NCBI RefSeq assembly: GCF_030296615.1
Contig: NZ_AP027733.1
Span: forward strand, 310,001-374,000
DNA from: Frondihabitans sucicola
GTDB lineage: Bacteria > Actinomycetota > Actinomycetes > Actinomycetales > Microbacteriaceae
Direction: 5' to 3'
Length of the DNA stretch: 64,000 nucleotides
Shown: positions 44,414 to 53,130 of the stretch, in pieces
Numbering within the stretch: position 1 is the stretch's first letter
How the letters are laid out: each line of letters starts with the position of its first letter
Notes under the pieces: generated by a model
What the model was told of the DNA's origin: nothing
What the model saw: the letters and a program-made list of their open reading frames with translations, nothing else
Databases searched by the model: none
Program-made: the position numbers and the translations under genes

Positions 44414-44971
44414 TCATGCCTCACGGGCGCCGGGCGCTCCGTATTGAGCAATATCCCGCTTCTGCGCAACTGGGTCCACCTCGATGTACTGCATGGTGGT
44501 TCCGCCGAGGAGGCGCACGACAACAGTGACGGGAACACCCTTGCGCACGAGCACCTGGTCGACTTCTGCGATATCGCTCGTCATTCCCGCGTGGACGGCC
44601 GCCTGCTTGCGGATCACGGGGCGCTCGGCGTCGCTGATGACGCCGATGTTCAGCAGGGCGTTCGCGACGTGAATGCGGACCGCCTGGCGGTAGTTGTGGC
44701 GTCGCAACGCCGGGTAGAACCAGACGGCTACAGCTATGACGGGGAGCGCGATGTCGGCAGGGCGGACCGTGTCCTCGTGGCTGAAGATGCTGGAGGCGCG
44801 TGCGATGATCGCGAGCAGGCTGCCGAGGGAGATGAGCGCCGGAATGATCCAGCTCCTGATGGTCCACTGACTCGTCGTGACCCACATGGCGAGGTCGTAG
44901 GTGCGCGAGTTCAGAACCCCGTCGATGGTGTCGTTCCTGAGGATGCCGTACGTGGGGATCGACTTGTCCAT
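44414..44971 (-). CDS. Membrane protein of unknown function
   Basis: 185 residues. Two helices at about 42-60 (IIPALISLGSLLAIIARAS) and 72-88 (IALPVIAVAVWFYPAL), then a soluble domain ending VVVRLLGGTTMQYIEVDP. Short upstream region: TGCTGT lies 11 bases before the ATG, with a TGTGACGCA -35-like box as in type A promoters but no leader hairpin. Confidence 0.72.
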   Translation of the reverse strand: MDKSIPTYGILRNDTIDGVLNSRTYDLAMWVTTSQWTIRSWIIPALISLGSLLAIIARASSIFSHEDTVRPADIALPVIAVAVWFYPALRRHNYRQAVRIHVANALLNIGVISDAERPVIRKQAAVHAGMTSDIAEVDQVLVRKGVPVTVVVRLLGGTTMQYIEVDPVAQKRDIAQYGAPGAREA

Positions 44972-45032
44972 GCCGTGATCTTACAGCACACGTCAAAGAC
45001 CCATGCGTCACAGGGGCTGGCGGAAAGAGTGA

Positions 45033-45074
45033 GGCCCCGCTCGCCGACCAGGGGGAGAGGTCGGCGGCGGGGCC
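45033..45074. terminator. Very strong GC-rich hairpin
   Basis: GGCCCCGC(T)CGCCGACC pairs with GGTCGGCGGCGGGGCC around AGGGGGAGA. Terminator or structural RNA element. Confidence 0.5.
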
Positions 45075-45428
45075 ACATCGACGCGCGCTAGGGGTCACGC
45101 GATGCCACTGAGAGAGAAGATTCCGAGGGTGGATGATTCGGGCATCCGGCCCTCGAAACCCGCCTGGCTTCGATAGGTATGAATCTACATGTCGGCACAA
45201 GTGGGGACAAGCTAGTCCCCCACCCCAGAGCAGGTGCCACGGGGTGTCGGGGTACAAATCCGACGAGCGACGCGACCATCGAGCCCGGCATCGTGCAGCC
45301 CTGAGCGCCGCGCATGGCAGGGCAGGGTGACAAGCCGTGGCTCACCGCCTCCACGGGTCCCTCCTCGGGGGCGCGCGATGCCCCTCTTCGACCGCCGTTC
45401 GGGGTGATTTCCGGCGCTTCGCTTTCTT

Positions 45429-45444
45429 CTCCCATCCCCGACCC
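45429..45444 (-). repeat. Intergenic GGGTCGGGGATGGGAG element, copy 8
   Basis: Exact copy on the minus strand, 20 bases past the terminator of the minus gene 45509-46402. Confidence 0.8.
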
Positions 45445-45464
45445 ACCGGCCCTGAGCGCGCGAA

Positions 45465-45496
45465 AGCGCCCACCCGCTCTACGGAGGGTGGGCGCT
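45465..45496 (-). terminator. Intrinsic terminator
   Basis: AGCGCCCACCC pairs perfectly with GGGTGGGCGCT, 12 bases beyond the stop at 45509. Confidence 0.75.
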
Positions 45497-45508
45497 CGTG
45501 CGGTCGGG

Positions 45509-46402
45509 CTAGAAGCTGCTGAGACTGATGAACGGCCCGGCGGCGATCGTCGCGCCCTCGTAGCCATCGAGGCCTTCAGCGTCCCCGACGAAGGCGTCGC
45601 GGAGCTGGCTGGCGACGAGCATCCCTGCCTCGGTCTTGAAGTGCGTCACCTTGGCCGCGTCATCGCTGTCGAGAAGGACGCGGACGGTCAGGACATGCTC
45701 ACGACCTCCGGCGGGTCGTTCGTCGCTGGGGTCGACCTCGTCCGGCTCGTCCTCCTCGTTCGCGAACGGGTCGACCGTGGGGCGCTCTTCGAGGCCGATG
45801 ATCGTCAGGGCCTCGTCGAGTGCCCCCTGAAGCGACTCGATCTCGCCGTCGTTGCTGTCGTCGGCGGCAGCCTCGCGCGCCTCGTCGACGGCGGAGCGGA
45901 GGCTGTCGAGCGCCTCATCGGTGACGTGGAGTCGGCTGCTCGCGGCAGGCTCTTCGCCGGGGCGGGCGTCGAGGGCGGCGGTGACAGCGGCGGCGGCGTC
46001 GCTGATGAGCATGCTGGTGCCTGCGGGGTTGGCGAGCTGGTCTTCGTCGCGCTCGGAGTCGTAGTTCTTCCACGGCTCGAAACCGTCCATCTCCTCGACG
46101 TCGATGCGGTAGTTGCGCAGGGCATCGAGGACGACGTGCAGCGCCGCCTCGGGAAGTGCGATGTAGCGGTCGGGGGTGCCTGCGGAGCGGATGAGGTCGG
46201 TGGTCAGGTCGCCGCGGTCCTCGTCGTCGGCCTCGGGGTTCTCGTACTCGCGTTCGAGGTAGTCGACGCGTCCGCCCTGGGTGACCAGCTCGTTGTAGCG
46301 GGCGATGGCGTCGGCGCTGTTGGTGAACTCCTCCTCGGCGGCGGGGGTGCGGACGATGAATGCGGCGTCTGCGCTGCTGATGTTGGTGGTCGTGGTGCTC
46401 AT
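45509..46402 (-). CDS. Unknown 297-residue acidic protein
   Basis: Strongly acidic, with long Asp/Glu/Ala helices in the centre (DEALDSLRSAVDEAREAA region) and a C-terminal beta-rich part with LTVRVLLDSDDAAKVTHF. No membrane segment or cysteine. The sibling at 46855-47817 has similar length and acidity and the same leader type, so the two may be distant relatives. Start at the ATG 46402. Confidence 0.8.
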   Translation of the reverse strand: MSTTTTNISSADAAFIVRTPAAEEEFTNSADAIARYNELVTQGGRVDYLEREYENPEADDEDRGDLTTDLIRSAGTPDRYIALPEAALHVVLDALRNYRIDVEEMDGFEPWKNYDSERDEDQLANPAGTSMLISDAAAAVTAALDARPGEEPAASSRLHVTDEALDSLRSAVDEAREAAADDSNDGEIESLQGALDEALTIIGLEERPTVDPFANEEDEPDEVDPSDERPAGGREHVLTVRVLLDSDDAAKVTHFKTEAGMLVASQLRDAFVGDAEGLDGYEGATIAAGPFISLSSF

Positions 46403-46481
46403 GGCCTTGTCCTCTCGTGGGCTGTCCCTCAGCCCTTCCTTCTTGATTACTACCGTACACAGAGCCACTGACATTCGTCAG
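46403..46481 (-). promoter_or_regulatory. Type A promoter and AGGGA hairpin leader
   Basis: Minus-strand CTGACG (46476-46481), spacer box AATGTCAGTGGC, TACGGT (46452-46457). Stem GGGCUG/CAGCCC (46419-46424 with 46430-46435), loop AGGGA. Confidence 0.85.
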
Positions 46482-46564
46482 AAGCGACCATGTACTGAGG
46501 CGTACTGCGGCCGTCTCGGAAAAAGTTCCGGTGTCGGCGCAACTCTCGCGAGGTCGCCGCACTC

Positions 46565-46801
46565 ATGGTGGGCATGGACACGAAACTCACCAACCAGAAC
46601 TGGCAGCGCGCTCTCGACGGGCTGGAGGCGATCGCGGCGGACCCCGCCGAACGACCTGGCCGTCGACGACGCGCAGCCGCCGCCCTGCGGGAGGCCTACC
46701 GCGGGTCCCCGCACCTGCTGCCCGCAGCGCCCGGCAGTCACCGCGGCGGGGCGGCGCTGGCTATCGAACTCGACTACGAGGGGAGGTCGCCTAGCTGGTA
46801 G
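46565..46801 (+). CDS. Possible small protein (78 residues)
   Basis: MVGMDTKLTNQNWQRALDGL at the start is protein-like; the second half is Arg/Pro-rich. The ATG at 46574 is an alternative. Upstream there is a GTACTGAGG sequence resembling the type A -10. No clear ribosome binding site. Confidence 0.4.
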   Translation: MVGMDTKLTNQNWQRALDGLEAIAADPAERPGRRRRAAAALREAYRGSPHLLPAAPGSHRGGAALAIELDYEGRSPSW

Positions 46802-46812
46802 CAGGCATGCCA

Positions 46813-46844
46813 GAGGGGCCGCAGGCATATGCCCACGGCCCCTC
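46813..46844. terminator. Intrinsic terminator
   Basis: GAGGGGCCG pairs with CGGCCCCTC between the convergent stops at 46801 and 46855. Confidence 0.7.
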
Positions 46845-46854
46845 GTGATGGCGG

Positions 46855-47817
46855 CTAGCGCCGGTTGAACCAGTCCACCGTCTGGGACGGCGGCGTGAAC
46901 ACCAGGTACAGCCCGCCATCCGCCTCGGTGAGGACGTCCTCCGCGGTCTGCGGCCCGAAGGTGCCCGAGATGAAGTAGTGCCCCGTGGGGTCCTTGTGGA
47001 CGCTGAGCGTCCCGGCCTCATCCGCGATGGCGAAGATCGAGAACAGCGGGGCGGCCTCCAGCTCCGCGAGCGTCGCGATGCGGGTCACGGGTGTGGAGGG
47101 AATCCACGTCGGCGTCCCCACCTGAGCCGTGGCGGTCGCCTCGGAGACGAGCATCTGCGCCTCGGAGATCATCGCGCGCATGCCTTCGCGGCTGGCGGCA
47201 CGGCGGGAGCGGGCGTCGGCAGCGCTCTGACCCCAGGGGTCTTCGGCTTCCGTGTCGTCGGGGGTCTCCTGGCGTACGTACTCCAGCGACTCCGAGATCG
47301 CGCCCGCGACGTCAGCGGGGACGGTGAATGTGACGCTCGGCTGGGCGCTGGTGCGGATCAGGCGCGTGACCATGTCGTCCTCGAACCGGTCGTAGACGAC
47401 GTGGATCAGCTCGGCGGCCTGGGGTGTCGCGCTGTCCACGAGCGCCTCGTAGGCGTCGTTGGCGCGGCGCGGGTCGGTGAAGTCGTGCTCGGCACCGTCG
47501 CTGGCGAGGACCCACTTCTGGGCGTGCTCGCCGGGGCGCACCTTGATGGGTGCGGAGCTGGGCCACTCGTCGATGTAGTCGATCTGGATGAGGTCGTCGA
47601 TCGCGGCGGGGGTGAGTGCGGCGGCGACCGTGATCTCGTAGAGGGCGACCGTGTCGTCCGTGAGGTCTGGGTCGGTGGTCATCGACTCGTACAGGGCGTC
47701 GATGCGGGCGTGGTCGGCCGTTTCCCACTCGAAGCCGCCGACTCCCCCGTGTTCGCCGCAGGACGGCTCGAAGGTGATGAAGCGGATCGTGGTGGTGGCC
47801 GTGTCGGTGATGGTCAT
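46855..47817 (-). CDS. Unknown 320-residue protein
   Basis: N-terminal beta-rich region with FEPSCGEHGGVGGFEWE (Cys and His close together, a possible metal site), long acidic middle, and a C-terminal ATLSVHKDPTGHYFISGTFG-type region followed by YLVFTPPSQTVDWF. Soluble. The ATG at 47817 follows a type A leader. Confidence 0.8.
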   Translation of the reverse strand: MTITDTATTTIRFITFEPSCGEHGGVGGFEWETADHARIDALYESMTTDPDLTDDTVALYEITVAAALTPAAIDDLIQIDYIDEWPSSAPIKVRPGEHAQKWVLASDGAEHDFTDPRRANDAYEALVDSATPQAAELIHVVYDRFEDDMVTRLIRTSAQPSVTFTVPADVAGAISESLEYVRQETPDDTEAEDPWGQSAADARSRRAASREGMRAMISEAQMLVSEATATAQVGTPTWIPSTPVTRIATLAELEAAPLFSIFAIADEAGTLSVHKDPTGHYFISGTFGPQTAEDVLTEADGGLYLVFTPPSQTVDWFNRR

Positions 47818-47886
47818 GGTTTCCTCTCAGGCCTTGTCCCTCAAGGCCACGTTGTTACCATACATGCGACCGCCGACATTCGTCAC
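47818..47886 (-). promoter_or_regulatory. Type A promoter and AGGGA hairpin leader
   Basis: Minus-strand GTGACG (47881-47886), AATGTCGGCGG spacer, TATGGT (47857-47862). Stem GGCCUUG/CAAGGCC (47830-47836 with 47842-47848), loop AGGGA. Confidence 0.86.
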
Positions 47887-47912
47887 AGACGGAGGCTCGC
47901 CCTCGCTGGCGA

Positions 47913-48347
47913 TCAGGCGCGATGGAGCTGCGAGTAGCCGTCGAGGGCGTGCATGAGGGTCGCTGGCCAGAGCAGGACCCCTCCGGTCTCCGTGTTGCTG
48001 AGCGCAGCCAGCACTACGAAGAAGACGCAGACTCCGAGAACGGCAAGCACAAGCAGTCCGACGAGCTGCAAGTACTTCCCGATGCGCCTTGGGCGACCTG
48101 CCATCCGCTCCACGATGACTGAAAGGACCCAGGCGGTCACGGCGGCACAGAGCCACAAGAGCGACGCACCTACGAGCGGCGGCACGGGACCCCAGATGGA
48201 ACTGCCTGACTCGTAGGCATAGGGCTGGATGATGGCCAGAAGCCAGACGACGAGGTGGGTGGCGTAGAAGAGCCATCCAGCCACTCGGAGGCCCCTCGCT
48301 TCCAAGGCGACATGCGGAGCGCCGACGAGCACAGTTCGAAGTGTCAT
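47913..48347 (-). CDS. Multi-pass membrane protein of unknown function
   Basis: 144 residues with about three or four helices: GWLFYATHLVVWLLAII (25-41), LVGASLLWLCAAVTAWVLSVI (58-78) and LVGLLVLAVLGVCVFFVVLAAL (95-116). GGGGGAG precedes the ATG. Its promoter carries a diverged TAGCA operator. Confidence 0.75.
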   Translation of the reverse strand: MTLRTVLVGAPHVALEARGLRVAGWLFYATHLVVWLLAIIQPYAYESGSSIWGPVPPLVGASLLWLCAAVTAWVLSVIVERMAGRPRRIGKYLQLVGLLVLAVLGVCVFFVVLAALSNTETGGVLLWPATLMHALDGYSQLHRA

Positions 48348-48381
48348 GCAGCTCCCCCAAGCGCTTGCGTGCGGTGGTCGT

Positions 48382-48398
48382 AGTGTAGCCAGTTGCGA
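48382..48398 (-). promoter_or_regulatory. TAGCA-N3 operator and promoter, diverged
   Basis: TACACT (48382-48387, minus strand) overlapping TAGCCAGTTGCGA (48386-48398). Confidence 0.6.
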
Positions 48399-48441
48399 TT
48401 TCGCACTCTACCCGGCGGCCTGCTCAGCCCGTGGAGCCTGT

Positions 48442-48457
48442 GGGTCGGGGATGGGAG
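48442..48457 (+). repeat. Intergenic GGGTCGGGGATGGGAG element, copy 9
   Basis: Exact copy on the plus strand, between two minus-strand genes; opposite to the usual orientation. Confidence 0.75.
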
Positions 48458-48497
48458 AACCCCGCGGAGGGCGAGGCGCGAGCCCCGCCCTGGGCGG

Positions 48498-49580
48498 TCA
48501 GGCCGAGACGTGCTCGGCGCTCGTCGCCGCCAAGCGCTCGCGCTCGACGTCGACCGTGGCGTCGGGCACCGGGTGTTCGACCCGCGTCGTCAGGTACGCC
48601 TCCCCGGCGCCGAGCGCCGAGAGCTGCGCCAGGAGCGCGGCCACGTCCGGGAAGTCCCCGTCGTGCACGAACTCGATCGCGAGGGTCGTGCGCTTCACTG
48701 CTCCGCCGGTGACCTTGAGGGCCGCGAGGGCGTCGGCGATGACCTCGGGGCTCCGCATGACGTGGACGTCGTTCCTCCAGTCCCAGGACTCCCCCAGGGC
48801 CCGGACGACGCCCCACTCGCCAAGCGTGGCCACCAGGTGCTCGAAGAGGTCGGTGGTGACCTGGTCGACGATGCTCGGGAGGGCGGTGGCGCCCAGCGAG
48901 TCGACGACGGCTGCGCGGCCGCGCTCGTAGTAGCTGTCCCAGCGGGCCTTGAAGTACTCGGCACGGGTGGGCGTCACGAACTGGGCGGCGTCGTCGATCA
49001 GTACTTCGATCACCGGCGTCAGCTCGATGTACTCCAGGCGGCGGGCGGGGTCCCCGTCGCGGTTGTTGTCCGTGACGCAGGAGCGCATGGCGGCCAGGAA
49101 CGCCTCGCGGTCGCGGGCAGAGAAGTGGGACGTGGGGCTCTGGGGGTTGACCGGGCCGATGGTCCAGGCGGGGTGCAGGTCGAGCCCGAGGGTGATGTAA
49201 CTGTAGGTCGGCTCGGGCTGCGCGTCGTAGACCCATCCGTCGACGATGAGCATGTCGGCGTACTCGGCGGCGAGGTCGGCCTTCGCTTCACGCTCGGTGA
49301 CGTAGCCCGCGTTCCGGTGCACCTCCGCGGGGAAGGCTTCGGTTCCGGCGATCATGTCGACGGGCTCGCCGTCGCGGACCCAGCCTTCTCGCTTGACCCA
49401 GAGGCGGCCGTCGTGGAGACGGTACTCGGTGTCCTGCGCACGGATGCCGACGGGCGCCTCGGCCTCGGTGGTCTCGGCGACAGTGACGACGGTGGCGCTG
49501 GTGAACTTCGTCGGGCGTGCGTTCCGGCAGCGCGGCGGTACGAAGTCGATGGTGAAGTCGAAGTTGACGTTGATGTCCAT
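48498..49580 (-). CDS. Unknown 360-residue protein
   Basis: Start at the ATG 49580 by the type A leader. N-terminal region with DTEYRLHDGRLWVKREGWV, a middle with LIVDGWVYDAQPEPTYSYI and FSARDREAFLAAMRSCV, then a helical GRAAVVDSLGATALPSIV region. The C-terminal 80 residues contain VTGGAVKRTTLAIEFVHDGDFPD. Soluble. Large, acidic and without recognisable domains, like the two genes before it; this string of acidic proteins may form one complex. Confidence 0.78.
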   Translation of the reverse strand: MDINVNFDFTIDFVPPRCRNARPTKFTSATVVTVAETTEAEAPVGIRAQDTEYRLHDGRLWVKREGWVRDGEPVDMIAGTEAFPAEVHRNAGYVTEREAKADLAAEYADMLIVDGWVYDAQPEPTYSYITLGLDLHPAWTIGPVNPQSPTSHFSARDREAFLAAMRSCVTDNNRDGDPARRLEYIELTPVIEVLIDDAAQFVTPTRAEYFKARWDSYYERGRAAVVDSLGATALPSIVDQVTTDLFEHLVATLGEWGVVRALGESWDWRNDVHVMRSPEVIADALAALKVTGGAVKRTTLAIEFVHDGDFPDVAALLAQLSALGAGEAYLTTRVEHPVPDATVDVERERLAATSAEHVSA

Positions 49581-49651
49581 GGTTTCCTCTCGTGCCCCGT
49601 CCCTCGGAGCAGCTATTTCGTACAGTACATAGACCCTCCGACATTCGTCAC
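49581..49651 (-). promoter_or_regulatory. Type A promoter and AGGGA hairpin leader
   Basis: Minus-strand GTGACG (49646-49651), AATGTCGGAGGG spacer, TACTGT (49622-49627). Stem UGCUCCG/CGGGGCA (49593-49599 with 49605-49611), loop AGGGA. Confidence 0.86.
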
Positions 49652-49822
49652 GCAGCGGTCGCGACACGCCCCGAGACGGGCGGCCACGCAGGGCCCGGCG
49701 GAGGTGTAAGCGCATCCACATAGATGCGGCGCAACGTTCCACCCCCGAAGATGGCGCAGAGAGGTAGCTCGTTGCGTGAGATGGTTGAAAATCGAACTAG
49801 TCCTCCAGAAAGGGGAGTTTCC

Positions 49823-50494
49823 GTGTCCCCTCCTGCCAGGATGACGAACGTGACGGAATACGTGGGCTTCACCGCTGCCGAGTGGCAGGAGGTGAGCGAA
49901 GAGATCGGCGCCAGGCTGCGCGAGAGGCGCGAAGCGCTGGGCTTCAGCGTGGCCACCGTGGCGACGATGGCGGAACTCGATCCGGACGAATACGCGCGCT
50001 GGGAAGACGGCGGAGCTGCCGGGCCCCGCGTGAATCCGTTCCTGCGCGACTTCATCCGCGTCACGATCTGTCTCGGCCTTGCCCTGACGGACGTGTTCGA
50101 CATGGAGGAGCTTCGGCCCATCGAGGTCTGGCCCGACACCATGACCGCGCACGGCTTCCTGGAGGACGAGAAGGACATCTTCCGGGACACGGTCCCTGTC
50201 ACGAACGAGTGGTGGTCGGTGTACTCGATGGCCCTCGGGGCTCGCTTCCGCATCCGGCGCTTCCGGCTCCGCGTCTCGATGGCGGCACTCAGTGAGATGA
50301 CGGGGCTCGACAAGGAGTACATCTCCCACATCGAGACCGGGCGAGCCTCCTCGAATCAGGAGAGCCAGGTCGGCTCCATGCCATCGATCCTGACGATCGC
50401 GACGATGGCGAGAGCGCTACGGACCTCGCTCGTCGACCTGCTGCCGATCAACCCGCGGGTGTATGACGAACTGGACCGCAGGCCGCCCAAGTAG
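49823..50494 (+). CDS. Transcriptional regulator with two XRE-type HTH domains
   Basis: 223 residues from the GTG at 49823, which has AAAGGGGAG at good distance; the ATG at 49841 is an alternative. First HTH at about 20-80 (GARLRERREALGFSVATVATMAELDPDEYARWE). A second XRE-like HTH at about 135-200 (RFRLRVSMAALSEMTGLDKEYISHIETGR, then SILTIATMARAL). Tandem XRE proteins often repress their own or neighbouring promoters; candidates are the adjacent type A and TAGCA promoters. Confidence 0.8.
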   Translation: MSPPARMTNVTEYVGFTAAEWQEVSEEIGARLRERREALGFSVATVATMAELDPDEYARWEDGGAAGPRVNPFLRDFIRVTICLGLALTDVFDMEELRPIEVWPDTMTAHGFLEDEKDIFRDTVPVTNEWWSVYSMALGARFRIRRFRLRVSMAALSEMTGLDKEYISHIETGRASSNQESQVGSMPSILTIATMARALRTSLVDLLPINPRVYDELDRRPPK

Positions 50495-50515
50495 GCACCG
50501 ATCGGGGGCTTAGGG

Positions 50516-50528
50516 TAGCATGTTGTTA
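50516..50528. promoter_or_regulatory. TAGCA-N3 operator upstream of the coiled-coil HTH gene
   Basis: TAGCATGTTGTTA with flanking TTAG and CTAA arms, 25 bases before the TTG at 50553. Aligns with the region upstream of the paralog at 694-1983. Confidence 0.72.
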
Positions 50529-50552
50529 CTAAACCCTGATTTTGGAGTCGCT

Positions 50553-51691
50553 TTGCCCCGCATCTACAGCACGAACCCGAAGTCGGTCGCCGCGCGCGAT
50601 CTGGCTCGGCGCCGTCGCGAGGGGCAAGAGATCAAGCGCGGCCGTCCGCCGGGCTCCAAGGGCAAGAAGCCTGAGGAGACCGCCGTGACCACGAGTGCCG
50701 TCATCGCCCCGTCCACGTCCGTCGCCACCGTGCCGCCGCCCGCCATGCCGGTCCCCACGGGCGGCTCAGACGTCGTCGGAGCGGTTCGCCGACTCCAGGC
50801 GCTCGTCGCGATCGGCTACCAGCCGGGCGAACTCGCCCAGCGCCTCGGCATCTCCCCTGACGCCGTCTGGTTCGTGATCCTGACTCCCCGGAGCGGATGC
50901 CCGCGGCCGCGTGCGAGCGGATCAAGGACGTCTACCGCGATCTCGCGCGCTTCCCCCGCGGCATCGACGAGAAGTCCGAGCGCTCCACCCCGAGCGAGAC
51001 ATGCCGCCGACTGGCGGACGGGCTCGGATGGGCATCCCCCGTCGCCTGGGACGACATCGACACCGACCCCGAGCCGATCCGGACCACGCTCCATGGCCGC
51101 CGCCCGTTCGGCGAGACCCCGCGCCCGCGCGCATCGGGCCCCGCAACCACCGTCGCCGACCAGGCTCGTATCGACGACCTCCAGCGCGAGCTTCGCGAGA
51201 CCAAGAGCGAGAGCAAGCGGCTGCTGGAGACCGCGGCGAGTCAGCTCGCCGCCTCCGAGGGGCGTGCCGTGGACCTCCGCCAGTCCATCGCTTCGAAGGA
51301 CGAGCAGATTCGTCAGGTCCAGGCGATCGCCGACGACGCCAACATCCGAGCCTCCGAGGCCGATGTGGCGCGGGCCGCAGCCGAACGCGCCCTTGAGGCC
51401 ACCGACGAGGCCAGAGGCGCCGGGGCGGGCGAGTACACGGTCCAGGCCGACGACAGCCTCTTGGCCCGGCTTCGGGGCGAGATCGCGCTGCTGCGCCTGC
51501 GCGGTACGGAGGTCACGCTGACCTGTGGCGAGTCGAAGATCGTCGGCGAGCTGGTCGAGTACATGGCTGAGCCCGAGCCCGCCGTCCAGGTGGCGCTTGC
51601 GGGGATGCCCGCGGCCGCCGCGATCCCCCTGGCGCTCGACCAGTGGACCATCACCGGCGCCGATGGCCAGGAAGTCGCCACCGGCAAATAG
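50553..51691 (+). CDS. HTH and coiled-coil DNA-binding-like protein, paralog of 694-1983 (one-base frameshift)
   Basis: About 379 residues. TTG start after GGAG. N-terminus with EIKRGRPPGSKGKK (AT-hook-like GRP), then a Thr/Pro linker, an HTH-like segment GYQPGELAQRLGISPDAVW, a GW-x-x-P-x-x-WDDIDTD motif also seen in the three HTH paralogs at 22785-26223, a coiled coil (about 200-290) and a small C-terminal beta domain with EVTLTCGESKIVGELVEY. The frame breaks near 50893 in a CCCC run. Confidence 0.75.
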
Positions 51692-51761
51692 TGACACAAT
51701 CGTGGTGGCCGTGTACGGTAGAATCACGAGGCCTTGAGGGACAGGGCCGAGAGAGGAATCC
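51691..51761 (+). promoter_or_regulatory. Type A promoter and AGGGA hairpin leader
   Basis: GTGACA (51691-51696) and TACGGT (51714-51719), 17-base spacer. Stem GGCCUUG/CAGGGCC (51730-51736 with 51742-51748, one U-G), loop AGGGA, then GAGAGGAATCC before the ATG. Confidence 0.85.
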
Positions 51762-52124
51762 ATGAGCTTCGCAACCCCCATCCAGAGCCCGAGCATCGCC
51801 TTCGCGCACTTCGGCTACCAGGGCATGGTCCTGACCTTCGAAGAGGGCGGCCTGCGCCTCACCGCCGACTTCACCGGCAAGGGCAGCAGCGACCACGTCG
51901 TGGTCTTCCAGGAGACCGAGGACGGCATCTCCGACTCCCAGTACAGCTACGACGACTTCGGCCGCATTCTGGCCGTCGACTTCGAGGGCTGGAACGAGCA
52001 GGATCACGCTCTCGTCAGCGAGTGGGGCACCCACCGCCTGGATGAGGCCCGCGACCGACTCAACGAGAAGCTGGCCGCGCTCCTGAAGGTCGACGGCATG
52101 CAGCACGAGCTGCTGAAGGCCTGA
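51762..52124 (+). CDS. Unknown 120-residue protein
   Basis: Alpha/beta, acidic, with GMVLTFEEGGLRLTADFTG and DHVVVFQETEDGISDS strands followed by a helical C-terminus. No recognised family. The next small gene starts two bases after its stop. Confidence 0.78.
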   Translation: MSFATPIQSPSIAFAHFGYQGMVLTFEEGGLRLTADFTGKGSSDHVVVFQETEDGISDSQYSYDDFGRILAVDFEGWNEQDHALVSEWGTHRLDEARDRLNEKLAALLKVDGMQHELLKA

Positions 52125-52125
52125 C

Positions 52126-52254
52126 GTGGACGAGTGCACCTGCTACCCGACCGACCCCAAGACCTGGACCCGGCACGGAAGCGCCGTCGAGCCCGGTTCG
52201 ATGCTGGAGCCCAACGACGAGTGCCCCGTGCACTTCCCGGAGCAGGGCGAATAG
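52126..52254 (+). CDS. Small cysteine-containing protein (42 residues)
   Basis: GTG start two bases after the upstream stop. CTCYP at the start, a WTRHGSAVEPGS centre and CPVHFPEQ at the end: three Cys and two His arranged as a compact metal-binding peptide. Small proteins with a C-x-C...HGS...CPxHFP layout are common in actinophages and plasmids; function unknown. Confidence 0.7.
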   Translation: MDECTCYPTDPKTWTRHGSAVEPGSMLEPNDECPVHFPEQGE

Positions 52255-52264
52255 GCCAGCGGGC

Positions 52265-52486
52265 CTAGACCTCGGCGGGGACCGGGCGCTCGTACCGGTG
52301 CTCGTGAATGCGCAGCCTGCCGTCGTGTAGGAGCGTGGCCACGGCGTCTCCGAACAGATCGCAGGGCGTCCCGGGCAGCTCCGACCGGAGCACGTCGTTG
52401 ACCTGGCTCTGATACTGCGGCCCCCGCTCGATGAGGCGCAGGATCAGCGCCATCACGGCTTCGATCGTCGGCTCTGATTTGCTCAT
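52265..52486 (-). CDS. Small protein with a possible winged-helix fold (73 residues)
   Basis: Helical N-terminus (EAVMALILRLIERGPQYQSQVNDVL) followed by AVATLLHDGRLRIHEHRYERP, resembling the recognition helix and wing of small DNA-binding proteins. The ribosome binding site GGGAGG lies within a variant of the GGGTCGGGGATGGGAG element. Confidence 0.6.
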   Translation of the reverse strand: MSKSEPTIEAVMALILRLIERGPQYQSQVNDVLRSELPGTPCDLFGDAVATLLHDGRLRIHEHRYERPVPAEV

Positions 52487-52493
52487 CGCTCGC

Positions 52494-52509
52494 CTCCCAT
52501 CCCTGTCCC
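52494..52509 (-). repeat. Variant of the intergenic element (GGGACAGGGATGGGAG), copy 10
   Basis: Two mismatches. Here it provides the ribosome binding site of the gene at 52265-52486. Confidence 0.5.
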
Positions 52510-52585
52510 CCGGACCTCGGTAGGCACAAGGTATCCGTCGGATGCGCCGCTGGCTACCTCCGCGAGGTGAATCTTGCCCGCGCGC

Positions 52586-52620
52586 ACAAGAGCCCCCGCT
52601 CTCTCGACGGGGGCTCTTGT
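52586..52620. terminator. Bidirectional intrinsic terminator
   Basis: ACAAGAGCCCCCG pairs perfectly with CGGGGGCTCTTGT, just after the stop at 52630 (minus strand). Confidence 0.8.
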
Positions 52621-52629
52621 GGCTTTGGG

Positions 52630-53025
52630 CTACTCGCCGTCGGCGATCTCCCTGCGGGTGAAGGTCGTGTTCTCGCCGCCGCGGATGGCGAAGGTGTACT
52701 CCCACGAGCGGGGCGGCTCGTCGCCCTCGTAGGTAATCTCGTGAACGATGCCCACGAGGACGAAGGCGCCGCTGTGGTCCTCGGCCGAGGTGATGCTTCG
52801 GACGCGAATGTTGAGCGCTTCGGTGCTGAAGTGGAACGTTGCGGTGCCCTTGTCGTCGCGACCGTCCTCGAACGTCGGCGTGAAGATGGCGGACGAGTAG
52901 GCGCGGGCCTTCAGCTCGCTCCCGTCGCGGAGGCAGTCGAGCGCTGTCTGGAGGTTGATGGGCGTCTCCAGGACGCCGGGCTCGAAGCGGGTCGCTCTGA
53001 AAAAGTGCTCGGTGGGGGTGCGCAT
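52630..53025 (-). CDS. Unknown 131-residue protein
   Basis: Beta-rich protein with ATFHFSTEALNIRVRSI and FVLVGIVHEITYEGDEPPRSWEYTF. Soluble; possibly a small barrel. Start at the ATG 53025, nine bases after GAGAGGA. Divergent from the secreted HNH gene, with both genes driven by type A promoters. Confidence 0.78.
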   Translation of the reverse strand: MRTPTEHFFRATRFEPGVLETPINLQTALDCLRDGSELKARAYSSAIFTPTFEDGRDDKGTATFHFSTEALNIRVRSITSAEDHSGAFVLVGIVHEITYEGDEPPRSWEYTFAIRGGENTTFTRREIADGE

Positions 53026-53103
53026 GGTTCGTGGTCCTCTCGTAAACCCCGTCCCTCGGGGTTGTTGATGGCTACAGTACACACAACGTGTCTTGATCGT
53101 CAA
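53026..53103 (-). promoter_or_regulatory. Type A promoter and AGGGA hairpin leader
   Basis: Minus-strand TTGACG (53098-53103) and TACTGT (53074-53079), 18-base spacer. Stem AACCCCG/CGGGGUU (53045-53051 with 53057-53063), loop AGGGA. Back to back with the plus-strand cassette at 53131. Confidence 0.87.
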
Positions 53104-53130
53104 CACTTTGAAAAAGGGCCTCGGTTTGAG

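Larger units (their letters stand above)
44972..45508. other. Long intergenic region with three strong hairpins and no clear gene
   Basis: Contains the hairpins at 45033-45074 and 45465-45496 and the stem GTGGGGAC/GTCCCCCAC near 45208-45230. A minus-strand frame ending at 45088 is open but has Arg/Ser/Pro-biased composition and no ribosome binding site. Could encode a structured RNA; unproven. Confidence 0.4.
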